Source: Portulaca oleracea (Eukaryota > Streptophyta > Magnoliopsida > Caryophyllales > Portulacaceae). From it: 64,000 nucleotides of DNA. The notes beneath the pieces were generated by a model. The model was not told where the DNA came from, searched no databases, and saw only the letters and a list, made by a program, of their open reading frames with translations. Position 1 is the stretch's first letter, and each line of letters begins with the position of its first letter. The stretch is taken from NCBI GenBank assembly GCA_029582165.1, contig CM055870.1:44968513-45032512 (forward strand). Reading direction: 5' to 3'. Made by a program: the position numbers and the translations under genes. Below are positions 47,601-51,729 of the stretch, piece after piece.

Positions 47601-48816
47601 GATTTTACTGACATTGCAAGTAATGGTCGAGAACATGGAGCCTGAAAAGGTCATACTCTATCCTCAGCTCTTCTGGGGTTGTATCGCTATGATGCATATG
47701 GACTATGTCCATGTTTATTGCCAAGTCCTGGAGCTTCTCCTGCGTGTAATCGATCGATTGTCCTTCCCAGACAGAACAACAGAAAATGTCCTCCTTTCCA
47801 GCATGCCTCGAGATGATCCCGACGCAGATACAAACATGGGATCATTCCAACGAATGGAGTCCCGGAGTAGCAGCCAGGATCCAAGTGGGAAGGTTCCCGA
47901 TTTCACGGGCGTTCAACCCCTCGTTCTCAAAGGGATGATGTCAACTGTCAGCCATGGTGTTTCCATTGAGGTCCTCACACGTATGACATTCGCCGGATGT
48001 GACTCCATATTCGGGGACTCCGAGACCAGGCTTCTCATGCACATCATCGGCTTGCTCCCATGGCTTTGTCTGCAGCTAAGCAAGGACACCACCCCAGCAC
48101 TTGCTTCTTTCCCCCTGCACCACCAGCAGCAGAAAGCATGCTCTGTCGCTGCAAACATCGCGCGATGGTGCCAGGCAATCTCCCTGGAAGGGTTAGCCAC
48201 AGTATTCCTGGCATACTCCCACGGCGAAATCAAGACCATAAACAACCTGCTGGCATGCGTGGCTCCATTACTATGCGCGCAGTGGTTCCCCCAGCATTCA
48301 GGGTTAGCTTTCGGGCATCTGCTGAGACTGCTAGAGCGTGGCCCGGTGGAGTACTACAGAGTGATACTCCTCTTCCTAAAGGAGCTTCTCCAACACACCC
48401 CGGTGGAAGCGACGCAGAGTCCACAGGTTTACGCGATTGTGTCTCAGGTCGTGGAGAGCGCGTTGGGGAGTGACGCCCTGAACGTGCTCGAAGCGCTCCT
48501 GCAGAGCTGCAGCTACTCGGCTGCGGAGGCAGGCGTGTTGGAGAATGGGAATGGAGCGGCGGATGAGAAGATGTCGACAGCTCCACCGCCATCATACAGG
48601 GCTCGTGCTGGCTCGTTGCCTTACTATGCGTTTGGACCGGCGTCGATGCTGGGAGGGCAATGGGGGGCGTTGGAGTCGGGGTTTGTGTCGCCCAGGGAAA
48701 TTTCATTGCAAAATACGCGATTGATGCTGGGCAGAATACTCGATAGTTGTGAGCTTGGAAGGAAGAAGGATCATAGAAGGCTGGTGCCTTTTGTACCAAG
48801 TCCGTCAACCCAGTAA
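12403..48816 (+). CDS. FURRY/Mor2/PAG1-like cell morphogenesis scaffold, 5'-partial, 14 visible exons
   Basis: Joined exons: 12403-12475, 12576-12633, 13175-13270, 21414-21531, 21613-21879, 30214-30315, 30461-30818, 30915-31028, 32469-33100, 37097-37293, 37601-37820, 39285-39404, 43037-43804 and 45802-48816. All introns are GT-AG, every phase joins correctly and no exon contains a stop, giving 2045 codons plus TAA. The protein matches plant FURRY homologs (the Arabidopsis AT5G15680 family, MOR2-PAG1 N, middle and C regions) throughout. Recognisable stretches include [47 protein letters not shown] and [17 protein letters not shown]. Family knowledge: Furry proteins are roughly 2000-3000-residue HEAT/ARM-type scaffolds for NDR/LATS kinases and MOB cofactors in polarised growth; the plant role is less defined. 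A Ser/Arg-rich, probably disordered segment lies at about residues 1298-1420. The first 80-90 residues are missing. Introns are loaded with transposons, but the coding part looks intact. Confidence 0.94.
12576..12633 (+). CDS. FURRY homolog, visible exon 2
   Basis: Encodes [20 protein letters not shown]. The acceptor ends TACAG at 12575 and the donor GTAATA starts at 12634. The 100-bp intron before it is short, unlike most introns of this gene. The exon ends in phase 2 (AG of an Arg codon). Confidence 0.92.
13175..13270 (+). CDS. FURRY homolog, visible exon 3
   Basis: Encodes [15 protein letters not shown] and on to LLGALSHIR. The acceptor ends GACAG at 13174 and the donor GTAAGT starts at 13271. 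The exon both starts and ends within an Arg codon split AG|A. It is followed by an 8.1-kb intron. Confidence 0.93.
13800..13975. repeat. Dispersed 'ttcataaa' repeat, copy 1
   Basis: The sequence with aatgttcataaaaatgaact, attcataaactttataaaga and the following 'aataatgataatgaaaa' is similar to 16605-16740 in the same intron. It looks like two copies of an AT-rich unclassified repeat. Confidence 0.5.
14793..14920. repeat. Foldback element with 34-bp inverted arms
   Basis: AAGTTTTGATTCGCACG... at 14797-14830 is mirrored by ...GCGAATCAAAACTT at 14885-14918, with a loop of about 55 bp containing an alternating (AT)(AC) run. This is a short foldback or MITE. Confidence 0.7.
14949..15752. mobile_element. 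MITE with long TIRs inside a 47-bp direct repeat
   Basis: Inverted arms of about 100 bp lie at 15346-15450 and 15600-15706: ttagatttaaataatctgaa mirrored by ttcagattattt...aaatccaa, with 'tatgatagac' and 'gtctatcatga' in step. The outer segment 14949-14995 (ATTCGACTTTGGCTCATGAT and onward) is repeated almost exactly at 15706-15752. That is much longer than a normal target duplication, so a second event created it. The 15240-15345 stretch is A-rich. Confidence 0.55.
15140..15242 (+). mobile_element. SINE 3' end with (TTG)n tail
   Basis: GGATCCCCTCAAACCCTGCA then a GCGGGA word and a tail of GTTGTTGTTGTCGTTGTTGTA resemble the 3' part of TS/Au-type plant SINEs (GACCCCACTTGTGGGATTACACTGGG then TTG repeats). 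The pol III boxes of this copy were not found. Confidence 0.45.
16317..16500 (+). mobile_element. tRNA-derived SINE-like sequence with pol III boxes
   Basis: Box A TGGTGGTCTAATGG (16317-16330) and box B GAGGTTCAAATCT (16362-16374), about 33 bp apart, are spaced as in tRNA genes. The sequence does not fold into a complete tRNA, so a SINE or tRNA pseudogene is more likely. The 3' end is unclear. Confidence 0.5.
16605..16740. repeat. Dispersed 'ttcataaa' repeat, copy 2
   Basis: Similar to 13800-13975: gtactacaatgttcataaaa followed by 'acagaaatag' and 'aataatgaaaataaaa'. Confidence 0.5.
16741..18220. other. AT-rich intron DNA, nothing recognised
   Basis: No coding similarity or clear repeat structure was seen. 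Confidence 0.5.
18225..18800 (-). pseudogene. Ty3/gypsy integrase C-terminal remnant
   Basis: The minus strand reads a segment like NKAQHKMKA, then [20 protein letters not shown], and near 18280 EEATWESYS. These correspond to gypsy pol C-termini (AQNRMKKFAD..., KLSAKYFGPF, EATWED). Several stops are present. Confidence 0.65.
18801..19845. other. Intron DNA, nothing recognised
   Basis: Possible continuation of the dead gypsy element. No motif could be supported. Confidence 0.4.
19850..21235. mobile_element. Probable LTR-retrotransposon noncoding segment
   Basis: Around 19870-19920 the minus-strand sense CTGTGGGATCGACC...TGCG resembles a phrase frequent in plant LTR elements. A GC-rich segment with repeated 'cggtccgtac' and 'ccacggtctg' words lies at 20900-21060. 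No pol motif was found. The several overlapping ORFs on both strands at 20536-21324 have no recognisable product and end at the exon 4 boundary region. Confidence 0.35.
21414..21531 (+). CDS. FURRY homolog, visible exon 4
   Basis: Encodes the block with [12 protein letters not shown] and [12 protein letters not shown], ending KLG. The acceptor ends ATACAG at 21413 and the donor GTAGGT starts at 21532. It ends in phase 0. The length matches Arabidopsis residue for residue across the junction with the next exon. Confidence 0.93.
21613..21879 (+). CDS. FURRY homolog, visible exon 5
   Basis: Encodes [13 protein letters not shown] through [15 protein letters not shown] and [13 protein letters not shown]. 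The acceptor ends GCCAG at 21612 and the donor GTGAGT starts at 21880. Both ends are phase 0. The next intron is 8.3 kb and contains a LINE, a copia-type LTR and a TRIM-like element. Confidence 0.94.
22488..23071 (-). pseudogene. LINE C-terminal RNase H domain
   Basis: It contains [18 protein letters not shown] (the first catalytic Asp in NFD) and [18 protein letters not shown]. After a frame break comes [15 protein letters not shown], where the usual catalytic Asp (GNRVADWLA) is Ala. Domain and order are typical of plant L1s that carry RNase H after RT. Confidence 0.85.
23069..24091 (-). repeat. 512-bp tandem duplication of the LINE zf-RVT region
   Basis: Copy 1 (23069-23580) and copy 2 (23581-24092) differ at about seven positions by eye. 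Each encodes [20 protein letters not shown] and the Cys/His cluster CQCCSNN...HLFLH. The 512-bp step is not a multiple of three, so the duplication itself shifts the frame. Confidence 0.93.
24461..25770 (-). pseudogene. LINE reverse transcriptase, disrupted
   Basis: [20 protein letters not shown] at about 25530-25590, [17 protein letters not shown] and [16 protein letters not shown] (25370-25475), [20 protein letters not shown] (about 25160-25225), the catalytic FADDS box on the other side of a shift near 25045-25065, then [18 protein letters not shown] and [20 protein letters not shown]. This is the canonical plant L1 RT order. At least two frame breaks are present. Confidence 0.9.
25865..26454 (+). 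mobile_element. Copia-type LTR without a clean target duplication
   Basis: It begins TGTTGGGTTAATG and ends GATTCCTAACA, with a TATAAATAG box near 26052, a T-rich transcript start region and CCGCTGCA-type 3' words shared with the LTR at 40099. The left flank is AATTA, but the right flank is AGTTC, so either one boundary is wrong or recombination joined two elements. It lies just beyond the truncated LINE. Confidence 0.65.
26455..27605. other. Intron DNA, nothing recognised
   Basis: Includes a T-rich stretch. A fragment near 27060-27240 reads like degraded copia gag in the + sense ([23 protein letters not shown]) but cannot be supported further. Confidence 0.35.
27611..29099 (-). mobile_element. 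TRIM-like nonautonomous copia-type retrotransposon
   Basis: Two related LTRs, 27611-28123 and 28567-29099, flank a 443-bp interior with no coding capacity. Read on the minus strand each LTR starts TGTTAGGAT or TGTAAGGAT and ends ATCCTAACA-type. The primer-binding site next to the 5' LTR is TTGTATCAAAGC (initiator-Met type, normally TGGTATCAGAGC). A purine-rich AAAGTAGAGAT lies before the 3' LTR. Flanks AAAAC (27606-27610) and AAGAC (29100-29104) form a 4/5 target duplication. LTRs look about 75% identical, so the insertion is old. Confidence 0.85.
29750..29925. repeat. 'ccggttcaaccggt' MITE fragment followed by a G-rich tract
   Basis: 29762-29880 is built of alternating ccggt/accgg and ccaacc/ggttga words typical of a widespread plant repeat. 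It ends in (GGGGT)n and G8 at 29884-29920, which could form a quadruplex. Confidence 0.5.
30214..30315 (+). CDS. FURRY homolog, visible exon 6 (102 nt, easily missed)
   Basis: These 34 codons read [18 protein letters not shown] followed by a short stretch and [10 protein letters not shown]. This matches the conserved GYPLVSLLLCLGDP...HMEQLYKLL segment of the family. The AG acceptor is at 30212-30213 and the donor GTACAT starts at 30316. Both ends are phase 0, so skipping would remove 34 residues in frame. No ATG opens this frame, so simple ORF searches overlook it and report a minus-strand shadow instead. Confidence 0.92.
30461..30818 (+). CDS. FURRY homolog, visible exon 7
   Basis: Starts [20 protein letters not shown] and continues through [14 protein letters not shown] and [11 protein letters not shown]. 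The acceptor TTGTTGCAG ends at 30460 and the donor GT is at 30819. It ends in phase 1. Confidence 0.94.
30915..31028 (+). CDS. FURRY homolog, visible exon 8
   Basis: Encodes [18 protein letters not shown] and LLTSSRTTL. The acceptor TGGCAG ends at 30914 and the donor GTAATC starts at 31029. It starts and ends in phase 1, and the closing G becomes the first base of a conserved Asp codon in the next exon. Confidence 0.93.
31029..32468. other. Intron 8, nothing recognised
   Basis: AT-rich. No element boundary or coding similarity was seen. Confidence 0.5.
32469..33100 (+). CDS. FURRY homolog, visible exon 9
   Basis: Encodes [19 protein letters not shown], then [16 protein letters not shown], the LPHRRFAV and [12 protein letters not shown] blocks, and ends DVLEENG. 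The acceptor CTGTAG ends at 32468 and the donor GTGAGT starts at 33101. The ATG-led reading frame upstream of the acceptor is intronic sequence and should not be included. Confidence 0.94.
33370..33474 (+). repeat. Hairpin with 35-bp near-perfect arms
   Basis: Arm 1 (33370-33404, containing CAATTGTGGAGGACACTTAT) pairs with arm 2 (33438-33474, containing ATGAGTGTCCTACACAATTG) around a loop of about 33 bases. It could be a tiny MITE or a small-RNA precursor. It lies in intron 9. Confidence 0.65.
34064..34505. mobile_element. MITE-like element, second copy of the GTTRTTAAAATC family
   Basis: The left end GTTGTTAGAATCGGGATCCT and the right end AATTAGGATTTTAATAAC are inverted repeats, and the interior is rich in 'ggatcgta' words. 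Longer than the copy at 5599-5763. Confidence 0.6.
34947..35176. mobile_element. Tourist/PIF-Harbinger-type MITE, 230 bp, TSD TAA
   Basis: The left TIR GGCCCTGTTCTTTTCTGCGG and the right TIR CCGTAGAAAAGAACAGGGCC match at 19 of 20 positions. They are flanked by TAA on both sides (34944-34946, 35177-35179). The interior has repeated 'gtggtaaa' words. The minus-strand ORFs here are by-products. Confidence 0.9.
35430..35760. repeat. AT-rich dispersed repeat, inverted copy of 55430-55680
   Basis: Segments such as atttatattttttgacctag, then 'tattatactcttatagttgataaatata' in pieces, and 'ttatagaaaac' match the reverse complement of 55430-55680 in the same order. Confidence 0.6.
35932..36200 (+). 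pseudogene. MAPKKK-like kinase N-lobe fragment
   Basis: An ATG-led frame contains the ATP-binding P-loop [14 protein letters not shown] and then QSNGGLF, where functional kinases continue AVK. After frame shifts, SLEDEIPIL appears, like the alpha-C helix SLENEIxIL of the plant MAPKKK17/18 group. The invariant Lys and everything downstream are missing. The upstream CACCACCACC-rich leader looks like a former 5' UTR. This is a captured or retroposed gene piece in intron 9. Confidence 0.5.
36200..36760. repeat. Degenerate 'atgagcatttt' word array
   Basis: About fifteen variants of (a)tgagca(tt/att)tt occur in 560 bp, at uneven 25-50-bp spacing. It has no coding signal and no array-like regular spacing. 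Confidence 0.5.
37097..37293 (+). CDS. FURRY homolog, visible exon 10
   Basis: Encodes [18 protein letters not shown] through [18 protein letters not shown]. The acceptor TAACAG ends at 37096 and the donor GTAAGC starts at 37294. It ends in phase 2 (AA of a Lys codon). Confidence 0.93.
37601..37820 (+). CDS. FURRY homolog, visible exon 11
   Basis: Encodes [20 protein letters not shown] and [18 protein letters not shown], ending LETQV. The acceptor GACCAG ends at 37600 and the donor GTAAGT starts at 37821. The AA of the previous exon plus the first G restores Lys. Confidence 0.92.
38190..38245. repeat. (AT)n(GT)n microsatellite
   Basis: An alternating AT run is followed directly by about a dozen GT repeats. 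The overlapping ORFs are artefacts. Confidence 0.9.
38345..38860. mobile_element. Long-TIR MITE among G-runs
   Basis: 38410-38510 (aaaccatttttaccctctca and following cacctttgtgatgttgacagttgcc) is mirrored by 38685-38790 (gggggcaaatatcaatatca and following acaaagctgg...aaaggtgagagttaaaaagtg). Runs of G15, G10 and several G4-G6 lie at 38355-38370, 38730-38739 and 38820-38850. Both arms recall Mutator-like MITEs. Confidence 0.6.
39285..39404 (+). CDS. FURRY homolog, visible exon 12
   Basis: Encodes [20 protein letters not shown] and ends EGRPKWK. The acceptor TTTCAG ends at 39284 and the donor GTATAG starts at 39405. Both ends are phase 0. An ATG-led reading frame overlaps it in another frame and is a shadow. 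Confidence 0.92.
39405..40093. other. Intron 12, left part, nothing recognised
   Basis: No coding similarity. Short minus-strand ORFs at 39752-40073 have no recognisable product. Confidence 0.4.
40099..40766 (+). mobile_element. Copia-type solo LTR, 668 bp, TSD AATTA
   Basis: It starts TGTTGGGCAGTGTCCC and ends TTGATCCTAACA. AATTA flanks it exactly on both sides (40094-40098 and 40767-40771). A TATAAATA box lies near 40229. Four imperfect 70-bp modules ('gttgtgctataaccgtttgagat') lie at 40380-40555. There is no internal region, so it is a solo LTR, sense to the host gene. Confidence 0.9.
41200..42150 (-). pseudogene. Ty1/copia gag-protease and integrase remnant
   Basis: The minus strand at 41900-42130 reads [20 protein letters not shown] and [18 protein letters not shown], matching copia zinc-knuckle and protease (…WYPDSGASAHMT). 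The knuckle has lost Cys residues. At 41250-41530 it carries a [18 protein letters not shown] pre-integrase Cys cluster and pieces like [10 protein letters not shown] (integrase VDDFSRYTW). Confidence 0.7.
43037..43804 (+). CDS. FURRY homolog, visible exon 13
   Basis: Encodes [19 protein letters not shown], then [20 protein letters not shown], the [11 protein letters not shown] block and the almost invariant [17 protein letters not shown], ending LFPACIDQ. The acceptor ACGCAG ends at 43036 and the donor GT is at 43805. At its 5' end it is about one residue shorter than the Arabidopsis protein. Confidence 0.94.
43805..44890. other. Intron 13, left part
   Basis: It contains an (AT) run at about 44598-44635 and T-rich DNA. 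No coding similarity was seen. Confidence 0.5.
44895..45263. mobile_element. Stowaway-like MITE (TSD TA) with a nested SINE
   Basis: The left TIR CTCACTCCATCACTTTTTAT and the right TIR, which reads CTTTCTCAGTCTCATTTTAT in reverse, follow the plant Stowaway CTCCCTCCGTCCC pattern. TA flanks both ends (44893-44894, 45264-45265). Removing the nested SINE and one target copy leaves about 181 bp, a normal MITE length. Confidence 0.8.
44964..45132 (-). mobile_element. SINE (about 169 bp) with 19-bp target duplication
   Basis: TATTATTTGTCGCATTTAC (44945-44963) and TATTATTTGTCGCGTTTAC (45133-45151) flank it, 18/19 identical. On the minus strand the insert ends GGGTGGTTGTTGTTGTTG, the TTG tail of Au/TS-type SINEs, and contains GGGGGCAAGGCTGCCTACAT, close to the Au SINE phrase GGCAAGGCTGCGTACAT. 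The pol III head is truncated or diverged. Confidence 0.85.
45266..45801. other. End of intron 13
   Basis: Nothing recognised. It ends in the acceptor of the last exon. Confidence 0.5.
45802..48816 (+). CDS. FURRY homolog, last exon (C-terminal half)
   Basis: A 3015-nt uninterrupted exon begins [20 protein letters not shown] and ends VPSPSTQ before TAA. The acceptor GGTGCAG ends at 45801, so the first codon is TGC joined to Gln of exon 13; an in-frame GTG just upstream is intronic. Conserved blocks include [73 protein letters not shown] and [17 protein letters not shown]. Between them lies a Ser/Arg/Pro-rich linker (about 46570-46950). The large size of this exon is typical of the plant gene. 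GC content is visibly higher than in the surrounding introns. Confidence 0.96.
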   Translation, partial: CYYCDAAVADGYFSVLAEVYMREEIPKCEVQRLLSLILYKVVDPSRHIRDDALQMLETLNVRAWAEDGFDLSGGYRAAVVGNLPDSYQQFQYKLSCKLAKDHPEMSELLCEEIMQRQLDAVDIIAQHQVLTCMAPWIENLNFWKLVDGWAERLLKSLYYVTWRHGDQFPDEIEKLWSTIASKSRNISPVLDFLITKGIEDCDSNASAEISGAFATYFSVAKRVSLYLARICPQRTIDHLVYQLAERMLEENAEPLRSSTGKADIGGGGFLLEFSHGPAPVMPVESPLFVRGSLDVLVRNTSGSLSWRTAGIGGRSASGPLIPVPAEVSTVPPVGRPTQIPALSGPLMGVRNSSGSTRSRHMSRDSGDFFIDTPNSVDGSLHSCVGTHGINAKELQSALQCHQQHSLTRADIALILLAEIAYENDEDFREHLPLLFHVTFVSMDSSEDIVLEHCQHLLVNLLYSLAGRHLELYEVESNDGENKQQVVSLIKYVQSKRGCMMWENEDPTVMRPNVPSSALLAALVQSMVDALLFQGDLRETWGTEALKWAMECTSRHLACRSQQIYRALRPKVTSDACVLLLRCIYRCLSNPIPEILGFVMEILLTLQVMVENMEPEKVILYPQLFWGCIAMMHMDYVHVYCQVLELLLRVIDRLSFPDRTTENVLLSSMPRDDPDADTNMGSFQRMESRSSSQDPSGKVPDFTGVQPLVLKGMMSTVSHGVSIEVLTRMTFAGCDSIFGDSETRLLMHIIGLLPWLCLQLSKDTTPALASFPLHHQQQKACSVAANIARWCQAISLEGLATVFLAYSHGEIKTINNLLACVAPLLCAQWFPQHSGLAFGHLLRLLERGPVEYYRVILLFLKELLQHTPVEATQSPQVYAIVSQVVESALGSDALNVLEALLQSCSYSAAEAGVLENGNGAADEKMSTAPPPSYRARAGSLPYYAFGPASMLGGQWGALESGFVSPREISLQNTRLMLGRILDSCELGRKKDHRRLVPFVPSPSTQ

Positions 48817-49011
48817 CCAAGTAACCCCCACCTTTTGTTGCATATTGCTATCCCAAAGTTGCACATCGTTGTTTGTTCATTTTCTCAATTTTGTAATTTG
48901 TGGATATTTTTTCTGAATATTTAGTATTCCCAACAATTGTTTTTTTTTCAATTTTAGTTTTGGTTTATAACTGTTAGGCAATTGTACTACTGGGTACTGA
49001 ACGTCTGGGTC
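48817..49011 (+). other. 3' flank / probable 3' UTR of the FURRY homolog
   Basis: T-rich sequence follows the stop codon directly, with TTTGTAATTTGTGG-like plant 3'-end context near 48890. No canonical AATAAA was seen. It ends where the retroposon-like TPR unit begins at about 49012, so the unit inserted within about 200 bp of the stop codon. Confidence 0.5.
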
Positions 49012-49638
49012 GGAGAGAGAAAGACAAAGTCTTTAATTACCAATCAAACAAGGCAAATAATGTTCTCTCTCTACCGCCCAACTACTATTGCGCTCCTTCA
49101 TTAATTTCTTCATCGATGCCGGTGACTGGCCGGTTGACGGCCGTCGCCGGCACCACCGTTCCCTGATCTGTTGTTTTGTGCCTTTTTATCTCAGTGTTAG
49201 CTAGTTTTTCTAGTTTCGGTAGTTTATCTGTGTTGTTCGGTGTGTGTGGGGGGTGGTTTCAAGGCCGGTGTCGCCGTCTTCTCTGGTGCAACTTCCGCCG
49301 GGGGAGGACTACGGCTGCGTCTCCGGGGGTTGCCGAAAGATCTTGCGAATCAAGAGCCTGTTTCTTGTGTGCGTCCTGCAACCTGTTCGATCCGGTTTTG
49401 CCGACTGATCTGGCGTGCCGGGTGTGAGGTGTGTTTCTCTTCAAAGTCCTTTGGTCTTTTGGTTTTGGTCGTGTTTGTGTTGTGGTTTGGCTGCTATTGA
49501 GTGACTTGGGTTGGGAGTCGTAGGTTTTGGGGGTGTTCTTAGTGCTAGTCTCTTCTAAGGTGAGAGTGGGGTGGGTCTGTGATTTTGTTGATCTGATTGG
49601 GAGTGACTTGTTCGGTCAGTGTGGTCTTGGGTTGAGTT

Positions 49639-50466
49639 ATGGCTTCCCGTGAGATGGAGTTAGATGGGGATGTACTAAATTTGTTGGAGCGGATGGTCCA
49701 TCCTACTCAATCCATCCTTAAAGCGAAAGAGTTTAAGGAGGAAGGTAATAAATTGTTCAGATTGGGACAGTATCATAGTGTTGCTTGCTTGTATGAAAAA
49801 GGCATTCAATTTATTTGGGTTAGTGAACCAATGTCCGAATCAGAGTTCTTGTTGTTGCGGGAGTTGACAGTGTCGCTCAATCTAAACGTTGTTGTGTGTG
49901 ATTTGAAGTTGGGAGGGTTTTCAAGAGCCATTGAGTTTTGTTGGTTTGTGTTGCATTTTCACCCAAACAATGTAAAGGCTTTATACCGAAGTGGTGTGGT
50001 CCATGCTAAGTTAGGAAATGTGGATGAAGCGAAGAAAGCGCTTACTCGGGCGCTTGAGATAGACCCTTTATGCTTGGAAGCGAATAGAGAATTGGATAGG
50101 GTGCAAGTCCCTAATAAGGTACATAAAACCACCCTCTCATCGGAAAGTGGTAAGAATATCCAACCGACGCCTATAAGTGATTCGCAAGGAGATGCGAAGA
50201 TTAGTTCTAGCGGGGTGAAGGGTTTGGGGACTGCGTTGCCGAGTTTGTGGTTAAAGAACAGGAAGATAGTCAAAGAATGTGGAGTACAGAGGAGTTACTC
50301 CAAGGTGCAAGGGAGTGGTAATGTTGGCGGGGGGGGGGGGGGTATGAGGAGACGTCATCCCCTCCACCTCGAAAAACCTCAATGCTATGCGTGGAGGATA
50401 GGATTGTTCAAGTCATACACAAGCTTCGGTTTTCAATCCAATCAAGAAGGACCGAGCAAATGTTAA
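49639..50466 (+). CDS. TPR protein with Hsp90-type carboxylate clamp, probable retrogene
   Basis: A 275-codon intronless ORF starts at ATG 49639. It holds about three TPR units: KAKEFKEEGNKLFRLGQY (about residues 28-60), SLNLNVVVCDLKLGGFSRA (about 78-110) and NNVKALYRSGVVHAKLG and onward (about 112-146). The clamp positions KEEGN, NLN and KALYR are present. These are the residues by which FKBP/CYP-type TPR co-chaperones bind the C-terminal EEVD of Hsp90/Hsp70, but no peptidyl-prolyl isomerase domain precedes them. The C-terminal third is low-complexity and runs through 14 consecutive G (50329-50342), which may cause slippage or a frame shift; real coding may end before it. The gene resembles the TPR part of FKBP62-like proteins. 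Expression is unknown. Confidence 0.6.
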   Translation: MASREMELDGDVLNLLERMVHPTQSILKAKEFKEEGNKLFRLGQYHSVACLYEKGIQFIWVSEPMSESEFLLLRELTVSLNLNVVVCDLKLGGFSRAIEFCWFVLHFHPNNVKALYRSGVVHAKLGNVDEAKKALTRALEIDPLCLEANRELDRVQVPNKVHKTTLSSESGKNIQPTPISDSQGDAKISSSGVKGLGTALPSLWLKNRKIVKECGVQRSYSKVQGSGNVGGGGGGMRRRHPLHLEKPQCYAWRIGLFKSYTSFGFQSNQEGPSKC

Positions 50467-51065
50467 ATCATTTAAGAAATTTCTTAAGACATGTATCAGG
50501 GGAGATACTATGTCTATATCAGACAACATGTATGTGGAGGTGTTGAGGAAAAAGTCAGTGACATTCTATGATTCAAGGAGTTTGAGTTTTATGATAGTGA
50601 GAGTTGCCGCCAAGCCTTGTAGGAGTGGGGAGGATATGATAGTGGTTGAAGTCCTCTCAAATCATGTGGGGCAAAGATTGGACTCTATGGGAGCCATATT
50701 CACTCAGGAAGTGAATATTTCCTGAGAAGTTCCCGATTAGGCTGGAGGAGTGATCCAACTTTCCAGCAACAAGATGTTCTGGTTAAGTTTATTGGATTCA
50801 GAGAAGGAGGCAAAGTATCCAAAAGACGCCATAAAACATGCAAAGGTGCCCTGAGTTATGCTAGAGGCCAAGATGTTTGTGTTGCAGGTATCAAGAGAAA
50901 GCTGCATGAGGAAAGTCTATTCTGGGGAGCTAGTGTGCCCATGAAGAAGCGGCTCAACCGAGGCGCTCAGCAAGCAAATGACCAACAGGTAGTTTGGAAG
51001 CCACCAGAACGCTGTTTCAAGTTGGTTATGGGTATTTTCAAAAAGGGGCCCGTGATGAGAATAAA
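50467..51065 (+). pseudogene. Frameshifted downstream coding remnant of the TPR unit
   Basis: Two partial reading frames follow the TPR ORF. One runs from ATG 50510 to TGA 50725. Another, shifted, is open from about 50715 to 51060 and contains basic stretches such as VSKRRHKTCKG and GIKRKLHEES. No stop interrupts the second frame for over 100 codons, which suggests former coding sequence. I do not recognise the product. The KRKL-type basic tail resembles what is often seen near the ends of plant LINE ORF1 proteins, but that is only an inference. Confidence 0.35.
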
Positions 51066-51442
51066 ATGGCGCAGAATTTGGCGAAACAAGTCAAGCGAAG
51101 CGTAGACGGCTCGTCGATGGGTTCTCTATCTATTGTTGTTTTCTTTTAGCTTTCGGTTGTTAGTTTTAGTATTTATGTGTCTGTTTCTTGTATTGTCTTT
51201 GTGGCAAAAAAAAAAAAGAACGCCGGGGTCAAAATAAAATATCATAAATTTATTGACGATTTTTTTTTGTGTCTACATTATAGTTACGTTAACAGAAATG
51301 ATATCATATACTCGGTTCTGCAAGGCACAAACATTGGTTGTTGGGGGCAGGGGAATTTTTTTTTAAAAAACAAAACTCTGAAAAAATGGGTGAAAAAATC
51401 AATAGAAGATATAAATTAAATAAACAAATTAACCAACTAAAA

Positions 51443-51729
51443 ATTAGCGATGGCAAAATTTCGTCCGACCCGAATTACCTGAATTGTCCGACCCGGAAAA
51501 CTGGGTCTGGACACAGATTTTTCGTCCGAATTTTGATATTGACCGAATAGTCGGACATAAAATTTCTCTTTTTTCTATTGTCCGAACGCGATTTTTGCTT
51601 CGTCCAAATTGTCTGACCCGGTCCAACCCAAAATAAAACCGGGTCCGGACATGAATATTTCGTCCGAATTATGACATTTTCCGAATTTGTTCGACCTGAA
51701 CCCGAACCCGAATTTTTGCCGGCGCTACT
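51443..51729. mobile_element. MITE-like element with TIR TAGCG.TGGCAAAA
   Basis: The left end TAGCGATGGCAAAATTTCG and the right end, TAGCGCCGGCAAAAATTCG on the other strand, are inverted. The interior is built of repeated 'ccgaattgtccgacccgg' words. Confidence 0.6.

Larger units (their letters stand above)
49012..51217 (+). mobile_element. Retroposed unit: GC-rich leader, TPR ORF, poly(A) tail
   Basis: A GC-rich leader with no introns (49060-49640), the TPR ORF, a degraded coding tail and a 12-A tract (51206-51217) form one unit. AACGTCTGGGTC (49000-49011) just before the leader and AACGCCGGGGTC (51218-51229) just after the A tract match at 10 of 12 positions, as expected for an aged target-site duplication. 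This fits LINE-mediated retroposition, either of a spliced mRNA or of a LINE-derived element carrying a TPR cargo. Confidence 0.5.

Noticed and set aside
48230..48820. Minus-strand 196-codon ORF
   Set aside because: Antisense to the GC-rich end of the last exon; composition is that of a reversed coding frame, rich in Pro/Ser/His.
49176..49500. ORFs in the GC-rich leader of the TPR unit
   Set aside because: Overlapping frames on both strands with no domain; leader composition explains them.
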